A stretch of DNA of 5,825 bases. Source: an uncultured Clostridia bacterium. GTDB taxonomy: Bacteria; Bacillota; Clostridia; Christensenellales; Aristaeellaceae. Made by a program: the position numbers and the translations under genes. Below the pieces are notes generated by a model, which ran no database searches, was not told the origin of the DNA, and saw nothing but the letters and a program-made list of their open reading frames with translations. Of the stretch, positions 1 to 4,555 are shown piece by piece (position 1 is the first letter of the stretch; each line of letters opens with the position of its first letter). Location of the stretch: NCBI GenBank assembly GCA_934663625.1, contig CAKUKP010000114.1, forward strand, positions 1-5,825. Reading direction: 5' to 3'.

Positions 1-533
1 GCCGCAGGATGTACGGCGGTCAGTCCACCCACATCCCGATGAAGCTGAACTCCTCCGGCGTTCTGCCGCTGATTTTCGCCAACGCGATCATGCAGTTCCC
101 CTCCACGATTCTGGCGTTCTTCTCCAAATCCAGAGCGTATGAGTGGTGGAACACGCATATCACGACGATGACCTGGCACTATCAGCTGGTATTCGCCCTG
201 ATGATCTTCGGTTTCACGTTCTTCTATTCTTCCATCAGCTTCAACCCCGTTGAAATCGCGAAGAATATCCAGAACAACGGCGGCTCCATCCCCGGCATTC
301 GCCAGGGCAAGCCCACCAGTGATTTCATCAAGAAGATCTCCACCCGAATCACCACGTTCGGCGCCATCTATCTGGGAATCCTCGCCGTACTGCCCGCAGT
401 GGTATACGCGGTCGTCGGCGTAGGCCTGTCCTTCGCGGCTTCCTCCATGATGATCGGCGTTTCCGTAGCCATGGAAACCATGCGTCAGCTGGAAAGCGAA
501 ATGATGATGCGTCATTACAAGGGATTCCTCTAA
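1..533 (+). CDS. secY: Preprotein translocase subunit SecY, C-terminal part (5' end outside window)
   Basis: SecY forms the protein-conducting channel of the Sec translocon in the cytoplasmic membrane, with SecE and SecG. The reading frame is open from base 3 and ends with TAA at 531-533, giving about 176 residues against a usual length near 430, so roughly the last 40% is present. Residue numbers here count the Met at base 9 as 1. The YGGQSTHIPMKLN segment (2-14) leads into hydrophobic segment TM7 (about 15-38). TM8 is about 57-78, TM9 about 115-136 and TM10 about 141-160. The cytoplasmic loop between TM8 and TM9 carries PGIRQG (95-100). Its Arg98 corresponds to the conserved SecA-interacting arginine of this loop, and the common Pro after it is Gln here. 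The short basic tail ending RHYKGFL is typical of Gram-positive SecY. The adk start follows 19 bases after the stop, so the two genes are probably cotranscribed. Confidence 0.97.
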   Translation, partial: RRMYGGQSTHIPMKLNSSGVLPLIFANAIMQFPSTILAFFSKSRAYEWWNTHITTMTWHYQLVFALMIFGFTFFYSSISFNPVEIAKNIQNNGGSIPGIRQGKPTSDFIKKISTRITTFGAIYLGILAVLPAVVYAVVGVGLSFAASSMMIGVSVAMETMRQLESEMMMRHYKGFL

Positions 534-552
534 TCGCCCCGGAGGTAGGACT

Positions 553-1173
553 ATGAAATTGGTTTTTCTCGGCCCTCCCGGAGCAGGCAAGGGTACGCAG
601 GCGACGGGCGTAAGCTCGCACCTGCGGGTTCCCCATATCTCCACCGGCGATATGTTCCGCAACGCCATCAAAAACGGTACGCCTACCGGACTTAAAGCCA
701 AGCGGTACATAGATGCGGGGCAGCTGGTTCCCGATAGCGTGGTAATCGCCATGGTCAAGGAACGCCTTGCGATGGATGATTGCGCAAACGGCTATCTGCT
801 GGATGGCTTCCCGCGCACCGTGGAGCAGGCGCGCGCATTGGATGAATTTTCAATGCCCGACGCCGTCGTAGATATTGAAGTGCCCGATGATAAGCTGCTC
901 GGCCGCCTGACCGGCCGCCGCGTGTGCGTAAAATGCGCCGGCACATTCCATATCTCAAGATTGGCTGATGCAGCGCGCTGCCCCGTCTGCGGCGGCGATC
1001 TCTATCAGCGCGATGATGACAAGCCCGCTACGATTTCCAATCGGCTCAATGTCTACAAAGAGCAGACAGCGCCGCTGATCGGATATTACGCAGGTCTTGG
1101 CAGGCTCAAGCGAATCGATGGCGATCAGCCTCATGAAGAGGTGCTTCGCCAGATTCTGACCTCACTGGAGTGA
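553..1173 (+). CDS. adk: Adenylate kinase, zinc-type LID
   Basis: Adk is a cytoplasmic monomeric enzyme that catalyses ATP + AMP = 2 ADP. The 206 residues start with MKLVFLGPPGAGKGTQA; the P-loop is residues 7-15. The AMP-binding region has STGDMFR (30-36), and DGFPRT is at 84-89. The LID (about 121-158) starts LTGRR and carries Cys125, Cys128, Cys143 and Cys146, a Cys4 zinc-binding set found in many Gram-positive Adks. It ends with LYQRDDD (150-156). The protein is about 11 residues shorter than B. subtilis Adk. By eye, the losses are about five residues before DIEV (107-110), two in the LID between the Cys pairs, where the usual NPPK is missing, and a few at the C-terminus. The start is fixed by GGAGG at 541-545, seven bases upstream of ATG. 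The secY-adk-map linkage is standard in Firmicutes. Confidence 0.98.
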   Translation: MKLVFLGPPGAGKGTQATGVSSHLRVPHISTGDMFRNAIKNGTPTGLKAKRYIDAGQLVPDSVVIAMVKERLAMDDCANGYLLDGFPRTVEQARALDEFSMPDAVVDIEVPDDKLLGRLTGRRVCVKCAGTFHISRLADAARCPVCGGDLYQRDDDKPATISNRLNVYKEQTAPLIGYYAGLGRLKRIDGDQPHEEVLRQILTSLE

Positions 1174-1177
1174 TTGA

Positions 1178-1954
1178 ATGATCACGATTAAGAACGAATC
1201 ACAGATTGAAAAAATGCGCAAGGCGGGCGCGTTGCTCCACAGCGTGCTGGAAGCGCTGCGCAATGAAATTGAACCGGGCGTAACTACGCTGCATCTGGAT
1301 CAGATGGCTGAAAAGCTGATTCGCCAGGCGGGCGCAATCCCGTCGTTCAAGGGCTTTGAAGGCTTTCCCTTTTCTATCTGTGCTTCTGTGGACGATCAGG
1401 TTGTCCACGGCTTCGCTGATAAAAAGAAGCTGCACAAGGGTCAGCTCCTATCGGTTGACTGCGGCGTAATTCTGGACGGCTGGCAGTCCGACAGCGCGTT
1501 TTCCGTGCTGGTGGGCGGCGGCACGCCGGAGGCGCAGAAGCTGGTAGACGTTACCGAGGAATGCTTCTGGATCGGCGCAAATATGGCCCGCGAGGGAAAC
1601 CGGCTGGGCGATCTGTCCCATGCGATTCAGGTTCATGCCGAAAAGCACGGCTACGGCGTAATCCGCGATCTGTGCGGCCACGGCATCGGCCAGGAAATGC
1701 ATGAAGATCCCAATGTTCCGAACTTCGGCGTTGCCGGACGCGGCGTAAAGCTGCGCGCCGGTATGACGATTGCCATCGAACCGATGATTTCCATGGGCAC
1801 GTGGAAGGTCTATTGTGAAGACAATGACTGGACGATCGTGACCCGCGACGGCAGCCTGTGTTCGCATTACGAACATACGGTGCTGATCACCGACGGCGAA
1901 CCGGAAGTTCTGTCCTTCCCCGGCAAAAAGGTTGCGGAGGAAGTGCGCAGATGA
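1178..1954 (+). CDS. map: Methionine aminopeptidase, type I
   Basis: Map removes the initiator methionine from nascent proteins in the cytoplasm, after deformylation, when the second residue is small. The 258 residues fit a type Ia enzyme of the pita-bread fold without an N-terminal extension. The five metal ligands of the dinuclear site are visible: Asp94, Asp105, His168, Glu201 and Glu232, each offset by -3 from E. coli numbering. His77 and His175 match the conserved active-site histidines. Flanking motifs are SVDCGVILDGWQSDSA (92-107), GHGIGQEMHE (167-176), AIEPMI (199-204) and the terminal SHYEHT (229-234). The ATG is four bases after the adk stop. Its Shine-Dalgarno GGAG (1167-1170) lies inside the last adk codons, which suggests translational coupling. 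The stop overlaps the next start (ATGA at 1951-1954). Confidence 0.98.
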   Translation: MITIKNESQIEKMRKAGALLHSVLEALRNEIEPGVTTLHLDQMAEKLIRQAGAIPSFKGFEGFPFSICASVDDQVVHGFADKKKLHKGQLLSVDCGVILDGWQSDSAFSVLVGGGTPEAQKLVDVTEECFWIGANMAREGNRLGDLSHAIQVHAEKHGYGVIRDLCGHGIGQEMHEDPNVPNFGVAGRGVKLRAGMTIAIEPMISMGTWKVYCEDNDWTIVTRDGSLCSHYEHTVLITDGEPEVLSFPGKKVAEEVRR

Positions 1955-2223
1955 ACAAGCTACCGATCACCGCGGGGATGATTGTTACATCCCGCATGGG
2001 AAGGGATCAGGGCAGAAAATTTGTTGTCATGCAGGAAGTCGATGATGATTTCGTTCTGGTGGCCGATGGCGACCTTCGAACGGTGGATCGTCTGAAGAAG
2101 AAGCGCCGCAAGCATCTGGATGCAACGCATGCCGTTGCAGAGGAGCTTTTGGAAAAGCTGCGCACGGGCGCGGCAATCGAAAATCATGAAATTCGCTCAT
2201 GGCTAAAGAGGGAGGAAAAGTAA
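1951..2223 (+). CDS. Small KOW-domain RNA-binding protein (L14e/YbzG-like)
   Basis: This is a basic protein of 90 residues. Residues 5-45 look like a KOW-type beta-barrel motif: PITAGMIVTSRMGRDQGRKF with the invariant-type Gly21, then VVMQEVDDDFVLVADGD. A lysine- and arginine-rich segment follows (48-55, LKKKRRKH), and the C-terminal half (59-88) is probably helical. In Firmicutes a protein of this kind, called YbzG in B. subtilis and related to archaeal/eukaryotic L14e, L6e and L27e KOW proteins, sits at exactly this place between map and infA. That position is the main support for the assignment. Its role is not established; ribosome or rRNA binding is inferred. The chosen ATG overlaps the map stop by four bases and has GGAGG at 1936-1940. 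An in-frame upstream ATG at 1858 lies inside map and lacks this support. Confidence 0.88.
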   Translation: MNKLPITAGMIVTSRMGRDQGRKFVVMQEVDDDFVLVADGDLRTVDRLKKKRRKHLDATHAVAEELLEKLRTGAAIENHEIRSWLKREEK

Positions 2224-2226
2224 AGC

Positions 2227-2448
2227 GTGTCCAAGTCTGATGTTATTGAAGTTGAAGGCGTTGTCACAGAATCTTATCCAAACGCCATGTTCGAAGTGGA
2301 ACTGCCCAATGGGCATAAGATATTGGCGCATGTATCCGGCAAGATGCGTATGAACTACATTCGCATTTATCCGGGCGACAAGGTAACGATCGAGCTTTCC
2401 CCGTATGATCTGTCCCGCGGACGGATCACGTGGAGAAGCAAGAATTGA
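2227..2448 (+). CDS. infA: Translation initiation factor IF-1 (GTG start)
   Basis: IF1 binds the A site of the 30S subunit during initiation and assists IF2 and IF3. The 73 residues form a single S1-type OB fold. The order of motifs is canonical: IEVEGVVTESYPNAMFEVEL (7-26), NGHKILAHVSGKMR (28-41), NYIRIYPGDKVTIELSPYDL (43-62) and the C-terminal RGRITWRSKN. The start is GTG, read as Met, three bases after the stop of the KOW gene. No ATG lies nearby, and residue 2 onward aligns directly with the family N-terminus. The Shine-Dalgarno GGAGG (2211-2215) overlaps the end of the KOW gene and leaves a rather long spacer of 11 bases. GTG plus long spacing could lower initiation frequency, which would fit the need for less IF1 than ribosomal protein, but that is inference. 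Confidence 0.98.
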   Translation: MSKSDVIEVEGVVTESYPNAMFEVELPNGHKILAHVSGKMRMNYIRIYPGDKVTIELSPYDLSRGRITWRSKN

Positions 2449-2477
2449 TAGATCGGAATTGGTAAGGAGGCAGCATC

Positions 2478-2591
2478 ATGAAAGTCAGACCTTCCGTAAA
2501 ACCCATCTGTGAAAAGTGCAAGGTCATTAAGCGCAAGGGTCGCGTGATGATCATCTGCGAAAATCCGAAGCATAAGCAGAAGCAGGGCTAA
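2478..2591 (+). CDS. rpmJ: 50S ribosomal protein L36, zinc-binding form
   Basis: This short gene encodes 37 residues, the usual length of L36, a small protein of the large subunit. The sequence begins MKVRPSVKPICEKC and carries the zinc ribbon ligands Cys11, Cys14, Cys27 and His32, so this is the C+ (zinc) form. The C-terminal part ENPKHKQKQG is typical. AAGGAGG at 2464-2470 lies seven bases before ATG, a strong ribosome binding site. It sits 29 bases after infA, as in many bacteria. It is the last gene before a 400-base spacer, so it probably ends the upstream transcription block, although no convincing intrinsic terminator follows. Confidence 0.98.
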   Translation: MKVRPSVKPICEKCKVIKRKGRVMIICENPKHKQKQG

Positions 2592-2635
2592 GGAAAAGCG
2601 CAAACACGCCGCACAACCATGCGGTTCACAGTTTC

Positions 2636-2703
2636 ATTCTGAACGAATATTTGCAGGAATCCATGCAGAAATGCATTTGATTCGGCGCTTATTCGTTCAG
2701 AAT
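2636..2703. repeat. 68-base two-tier palindrome
   Basis: The outer arms ATTCTGAACGAATA (2636-2649) and TATTCGTTCAGAAT (2690-2703) are perfect 14-base inverted repeats. Inside, GAATC (2657-2661) pairs with GATTC (2679-2683), and ATGCA (2663-2667) pairs with TGCAT (2672-2676) around a GAAA loop (2668-2671), a GNRA-type tetraloop. A two-base GC match (2653-2654 with 2687-2688) can bridge the tiers. Only short unpaired patches interrupt a hairpin covering all 68 bases. The right arm is followed by TTTCTGCG rather than a run of T, so it is not a standard intrinsic terminator. It may be an RNA processing or 3'-end stabilising structure for the rpmJ transcript, a protein-binding palindrome, or a small dispersed repeat element. 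Confidence 0.75.
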
Positions 2704-2758
2704 TTCTGCGTTATCGCGGAAAAATACGGAGAAATCCAAAAAATAACATTGCTGATCG

Positions 2759-2790
2759 ATGAAAATTTACGCTGCAGCCGTAAATTTCAT
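2759..2790. other. AT-rich inverted repeat directly upstream of the -35 box
   Basis: AAATTTACG (2763-2771) and CGTAAATTT (2779-2787) are perfect inverted repeats separated by seven bases. Allowing one bulged A (2762), the pairing extends to ATG (2759-2761) and CAT (2788-2790). The centre GCTGCAGC is itself palindromic. The element abuts, and overlaps by one base, the -35 hexamer of the rpsM promoter. Such a position suits an AT-rich UP element that contacts the alpha subunit C-terminal domain, or an operator for a dimeric regulator. The sequence does not decide between them. Confidence 0.55.
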
Positions 2791-2819
2791 TGCAAAAGCG
2801 ACTGCCCTTGTGGTATAAT
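2790..2819 (+). promoter_or_regulatory. Housekeeping sigma promoter for the rpsM operon, with extended -10
   Basis: A consensus -10 box TATAAT lies at 2814-2819, preceded by TGG at 2811-2813, so it is an extended -10 (TGN) element. A -35 match TTGCAA (4 of 6 to TTGACA) is at 2790-2795 with an 18-base spacer. Transcription would begin near A2825 or G2826, leaving a 5' leader of about 166 bases before the rpsM ATG. It is the only good promoter pattern I see in the window, and it faces the rpsM-rpsK-rpsD-rpoA-rplQ genes. Confidence 0.78.
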
Positions 2820-2825
2820 ATTTTA

Positions 2826-2991
2826 GTCTGAATAGCTGTCGGAGCGGCTGACGCGCCGGATACGGCTGCACCAATGCTGATGGTGCGGCTGGAAAAGGTG
2901 CGTTTTCCCATGGCTTTTCAATAACTTCGTTTGGCGCACGCCAAGGCGCCGAACACCATTAGCCTATGTAAGTTGGAGGTGCATTCATCCC
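2826..2991 (+). promoter_or_regulatory. Structured 5' leader of rpsM, candidate ribosomal-protein-responsive element
   Basis: The leader contains an 11-bp hairpin (2863-2873 with 2881-2891, two G-U pairs, loop ATGCTGA). GGAAAA (2891-2896) can pair with TTTTCC (2903-2908), and TTGGC (2931-2935) with GCCAA (2940-2944). TGCACC (2867-2872), in the 5' arm of the main hairpin, is also complementary to GGTGCA (2978-2983), which overlaps the rpsM Shine-Dalgarno. CCATGG (2908-2913) is complementary to CCATGG at 2990-2995, which includes the start codon. These two long-range helices cross and would form a pseudoknot. In E. coli S4 represses this operon by binding a pseudoknot at the rpsM start. A comparable role here is inference, not shown. 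Confidence 0.45.
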
Positions 2992-3366
2992 ATGGCACGA
3001 ATCTCGGGTGTCGACCTTCCCAGGGAGAAACGCATTGAAATCGCCCTGACGTATATCTACGGCATCGGCCGTAACACCGCAGACGAAATCATCGCGGCTA
3101 CCGGCATCAACCCGGACGTTCGCGTGAAAGATCTTACCGAAGAAGATATCGGTAAGCTGCGTGACTACATTGACCATCATCTCAAGGTAGAAGGTGACCT
3201 TCGCCGTGAGGTTTCCATGAACATCAAGCGCCTGATGGAGATCGGCTGCTATCGTGGCCTGCGCCACCGCCGTGGTCTCCCCGTGCGCGGACAGAATACC
3301 AAGCAGAACGCGCGCACCCGCAAGGGCCCGAAAAAGCAGGCTGCCGGTAAGAAGAAAGCAAAGTAA
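2992..3366 (+). CDS. rpsM: 30S ribosomal protein S13
   Basis: S13 is a small-subunit head protein that contacts the 50S subunit through intersubunit bridges and lies near the P-site tRNA. The 124 residues have the family N-terminus MARISGVDLPREKRIEIALT and a helix-two-turn-helix region including YIYGIGRNTADEI (21-33). The highly conserved block GDLRREVSMNIKRLMEIGCY (68-87) continues into RGLRHRRGLPVRGQNTKQNA (88-107) and TRKGP (109-113), with a lysine-rich tail to 124. The start is clear from the family N-terminus. GGAGG at 2975-2979 is 12 bases from the ATG, longer than for the other genes here, and lies in the potentially structured leader. It is the first gene behind the promoter at 2790-2819. 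Confidence 0.99.
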   Translation: MARISGVDLPREKRIEIALTYIYGIGRNTADEIIAATGINPDVRVKDLTEEDIGKLRDYIDHHLKVEGDLRREVSMNIKRLMEIGCYRGLRHRRGLPVRGQNTKQNARTRKGPKKQAAGKKKAK

Positions 3367-3388
3367 TCATTAGGGAGGAATATCTGCT

Positions 3389-3787
3389 ATGGCAAAGCCG
3401 AAGCTGAAAAGGGTCGTTCGCAAGCGCCGCGAGAAGAAGCTCGTTGAGCGTGGCGCAGCCCATATCCGCTCTTCTTTTAACAACACGATCGTTACGATCA
3501 CCGATACGGCCGGCAACGCGCTGAGCTGGGCTTCCGCAGGCGGACTGGGTTTCCGCGGCAGCAAGAAGTCTACGCCCTTCGCGGCGCAGTCCGCAGCTGA
3601 AACCGCCGCCAAGGCAGCGCTGGAATACGGTCTGAAGACGGTTGAAGTCTTCGTAAAGGGCCCCGGTTCCGGACGTGAAGCGGCCATCCGTTCCCTGCAG
3701 GCCGCAGGTCTTGAAGTGACGATGATCAAGGACGTGACGCCCATCCCGCATAACGGATGCCGTCCGCCCAAGCGCAGAAGAGTGTAA
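3389..3787 (+). CDS. rpsK: 30S ribosomal protein S11
   Basis: S11 belongs to the platform of the 30S subunit, near the E site and the 3' end of 16S rRNA. The 132 residues open with a basic extension (1-18) and continue with HIRSSFNNTIVTITDTAGNA (25-44) and the conserved GFRGSKKSTPFAAQ (54-67). GPGSGREAAIR follows (91-101), and the protein ends with DVTPIPHNGCRPPKRRRV. It includes the Asn122-Gly123 pair that in E. coli S11 is an isoaspartate-forming site. GGGAGG at 3373-3378 is 10 bases before ATG, and the gap after rpsM is 22 bases. Length and sequence are ordinary for a Firmicute S11. Confidence 0.99.
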   Translation: MAKPKLKRVVRKRREKKLVERGAAHIRSSFNNTIVTITDTAGNALSWASAGGLGFRGSKKSTPFAAQSAAETAAKAALEYGLKTVEVFVKGPGSGREAAIRSLQAAGLEVTMIKDVTPIPHNGCRPPKRRRV

Positions 3788-3803
3788 TTGGAGGTACAAA
3801 CAA

Positions 3804-4430
3804 ATGGCAAGATATACCGGTTCCGTTTGCCGCCTCTGCCGTCGTGAAGGTTGCAAGCTCTTTTTGAAGGGCGAAAAGTGCTATGGTCCGAAGTGCACGA
3901 TGAACGCCCGTCCGACCCCTCCCGGAGAGCACGGTCAGGCGCGTCAGCGCAAGATGAGCGAGTATGGCCTGCAGCTGCGTGAAAAGCAGAAGGCAAAGCG
4001 CGCCTATGGCGTGCTGGAGAGCCAGTTCCACAAGTATTTTGAAGAGGCCGAGCGCCAGAAGGGCATCACGGGCGATAACCTGCTGATCCTCCTTGAGCGT
4101 CGTCTGGATAATGTCGTATATCGCGTCGGTTTCGGCAGCAGCCGTCCGATGGCGCGTCAGCTGGTTATGCACGGCCACATCCGTGTAAACGGCAAGAAGG
4201 TGGATATCCCGTCTTACCTCGTAAAGGCTGGCGATGTGATCACCATCCGCGAAAAGACCGCAGAATCCGATTACTTCAAGGGTCTGCGCGAAGGCACCGG
4301 CAAGGTTATGCCCAGCTGGCTGACCATCGACGCTCAGAACCTGAAGGCAACCGTAGACGCGATGCCGAAGCGCGAAGATATCGATCTGACGATTCAGGAA
4401 AACCTCATCGTCGAGCTTTACTCCCGCTAA
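3804..4430 (+). CDS. rpsD: 30S ribosomal protein S4, zinc-binding form
   Basis: S4 binds 16S rRNA early in 30S assembly and, in several bacteria, represses its own operon. The 208 residues begin MARYTGSVCRLCRREGCKLF. Cys9, Cys12, Cys26 and Cys31 form the zinc site of the C+ type S4 common in Clostridia; Cys17 is an additional cysteine. The S4 RNA-binding domain spans about 98-160 (LERRLDNVVYRVGFGSSRPM at 97-116, HGHIRVNGKKVDIPSYLV at 123-140). The C-terminus ENLIVELYSR is typical. GGAGGT (3790-3795) lies eight bases before ATG, 16 bases after rpsK. The position between rpsK and rpoA matches the alpha operon of Clostridia and Proteobacteria. In B. subtilis rpsD lies elsewhere. Confidence 0.99.
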   Translation: MARYTGSVCRLCRREGCKLFLKGEKCYGPKCTMNARPTPPGEHGQARQRKMSEYGLQLREKQKAKRAYGVLESQFHKYFEEAERQKGITGDNLLILLERRLDNVVYRVGFGSSRPMARQLVMHGHIRVNGKKVDIPSYLVKAGDVITIREKTAESDYFKGLREGTGKVMPSWLTIDAQNLKATVDAMPKREDIDLTIQENLIVELYSR

Positions 4431-4555
4431 TATTCGCGATCCTAGAAACGCAGGAAACGCCGTTTTGTGGATCGCGGTGCGGGTGCATCGCGCATTCACA
4501 CGGCTTAGCGCAGCGATCCCGGATGGGATCGCCATAGGAGAGGAGGAAACGCTGA
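4431..4555 (+). promoter_or_regulatory. Structured rpsD-rpoA spacer with competing stems
   Basis: The heptamer GCGATCC or its complement occurs four times in 125 bases: GCGATCC at 4436-4442 and 4513-4519, GGATCGC at 4469-4475 and 4526-4532. This permits a first hairpin of CGCGATCC (4435-4442) with GGATCGCG (4469-4476), carrying an inner AAACG (4446-4450) / CGTTT (4461-4465) stem. A second stem, CGCGGTGC (4473-4480) with GCATCGCG (4485-4492), shares 4473-4476 with it. A third hairpin is at 4513-4532. Copies two and three can also pair, which excludes the others. The spacer lacks a promoter match and a T-run. It could set rpoA translation apart from the ribosomal proteins, or be an mRNA processing site; both are inference. 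Confidence 0.55.
4513..4532 (+). promoter_or_regulatory. Perfect 8-bp hairpin just upstream of the rpoA ribosome binding site
   Basis: GCGATCCC (4513-4520) and GGGATCGC (4525-4532) are perfect inverted repeats around a four-base loop GGAT. The rpoA Shine-Dalgarno AGGAGAGGAGG (4536-4546) begins three bases after the stem and remains single-stranded in this fold. No T-run follows, so it is unlikely to be an intrinsic terminator. It may act as an mRNA-stabilising or processing stem, or as one state of the switch-like spacer. Confidence 0.7.

Larger units (their letters stand above)
2592..2991 (+). other. Gene-free 400-base spacer between rpmJ and rpsM
   Basis: No protein-coding gene is supported here on either strand. 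From left to right it contains a long two-tier palindrome (2636-2703), an AT-rich run, a second hairpin (2759-2790), a promoter (2790-2819) and a structured leader ending at rpsM. Base composition drops to AT-rich between about 2705 and 2830 and returns to GC-rich in the leader, consistent with a promoter region followed by structured RNA. In B. subtilis and many other Firmicutes the rpmJ-rpsM gap is much shorter, so the size of this spacer stands out. Confidence 0.85.

Noticed and set aside
1858..2223. Longer version of the KOW protein starting at an ATG inside map
   Set aside because: The added 31 residues come from map read in another frame. The ATG at 1951 has GGAGG at 1936-1940 and the ATGA stop/start overlap.
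2609..2630. CCGCA/TGCGG hairpin (2609-2613 with 2620-2624) followed by TTCACAGTTT as a terminator of the rpmJ transcript
   Set aside because: The stem is only five base pairs with a six-base loop and the downstream stretch is not T-rich enough. At best a weak structure.
2822..2848. Divergent minus-strand promoter using TATTAT near the rpsM -10 and CCGACA upstream
   Set aside because: Both hexamers match poorly, and the apparent -10 is largely the complement of the plus-strand TATAATATT. No minus-strand gene follows.
2845..2891. Three copies of CGGCTG (2845-2850, 2863-2868, 2886-2891) as a repeat array
   Set aside because: Spacing is irregular and two copies are used as arms of the 2863-2891 hairpin, so they need no separate explanation.
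2711..2911. 66-codon minus-strand frame in the rpmJ-rpsM spacer
   Set aside because: No Shine-Dalgarno precedes its start, the product resembles nothing I know, and it runs through the promoter and hairpins that better explain the region.
2966..2971. ATG immediately followed by TAA just before the rpsM Shine-Dalgarno, as a minimal start-stop element
   Set aside because: No ribosome binding site precedes it, and six bases of this kind are expected by chance.
3224..3996. Two overlapping minus-strand frames of 208 and 210 codons opposite rpsM, rpsK and rpsD
   Set aside because: Both are antisense to unambiguous ribosomal protein genes, overlap each other, and have compositions typical of reverse-complement translation.
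3726..4535. 269-codon open frame on the minus strand opposite rpsK, rpsD and the rpoA spacer
   Set aside because: It lies mostly antisense to the highly conserved rpsD and shows no recognisable family or ribosome binding site. GC-rich codon use in the sense gene commonly leaves such frames open.
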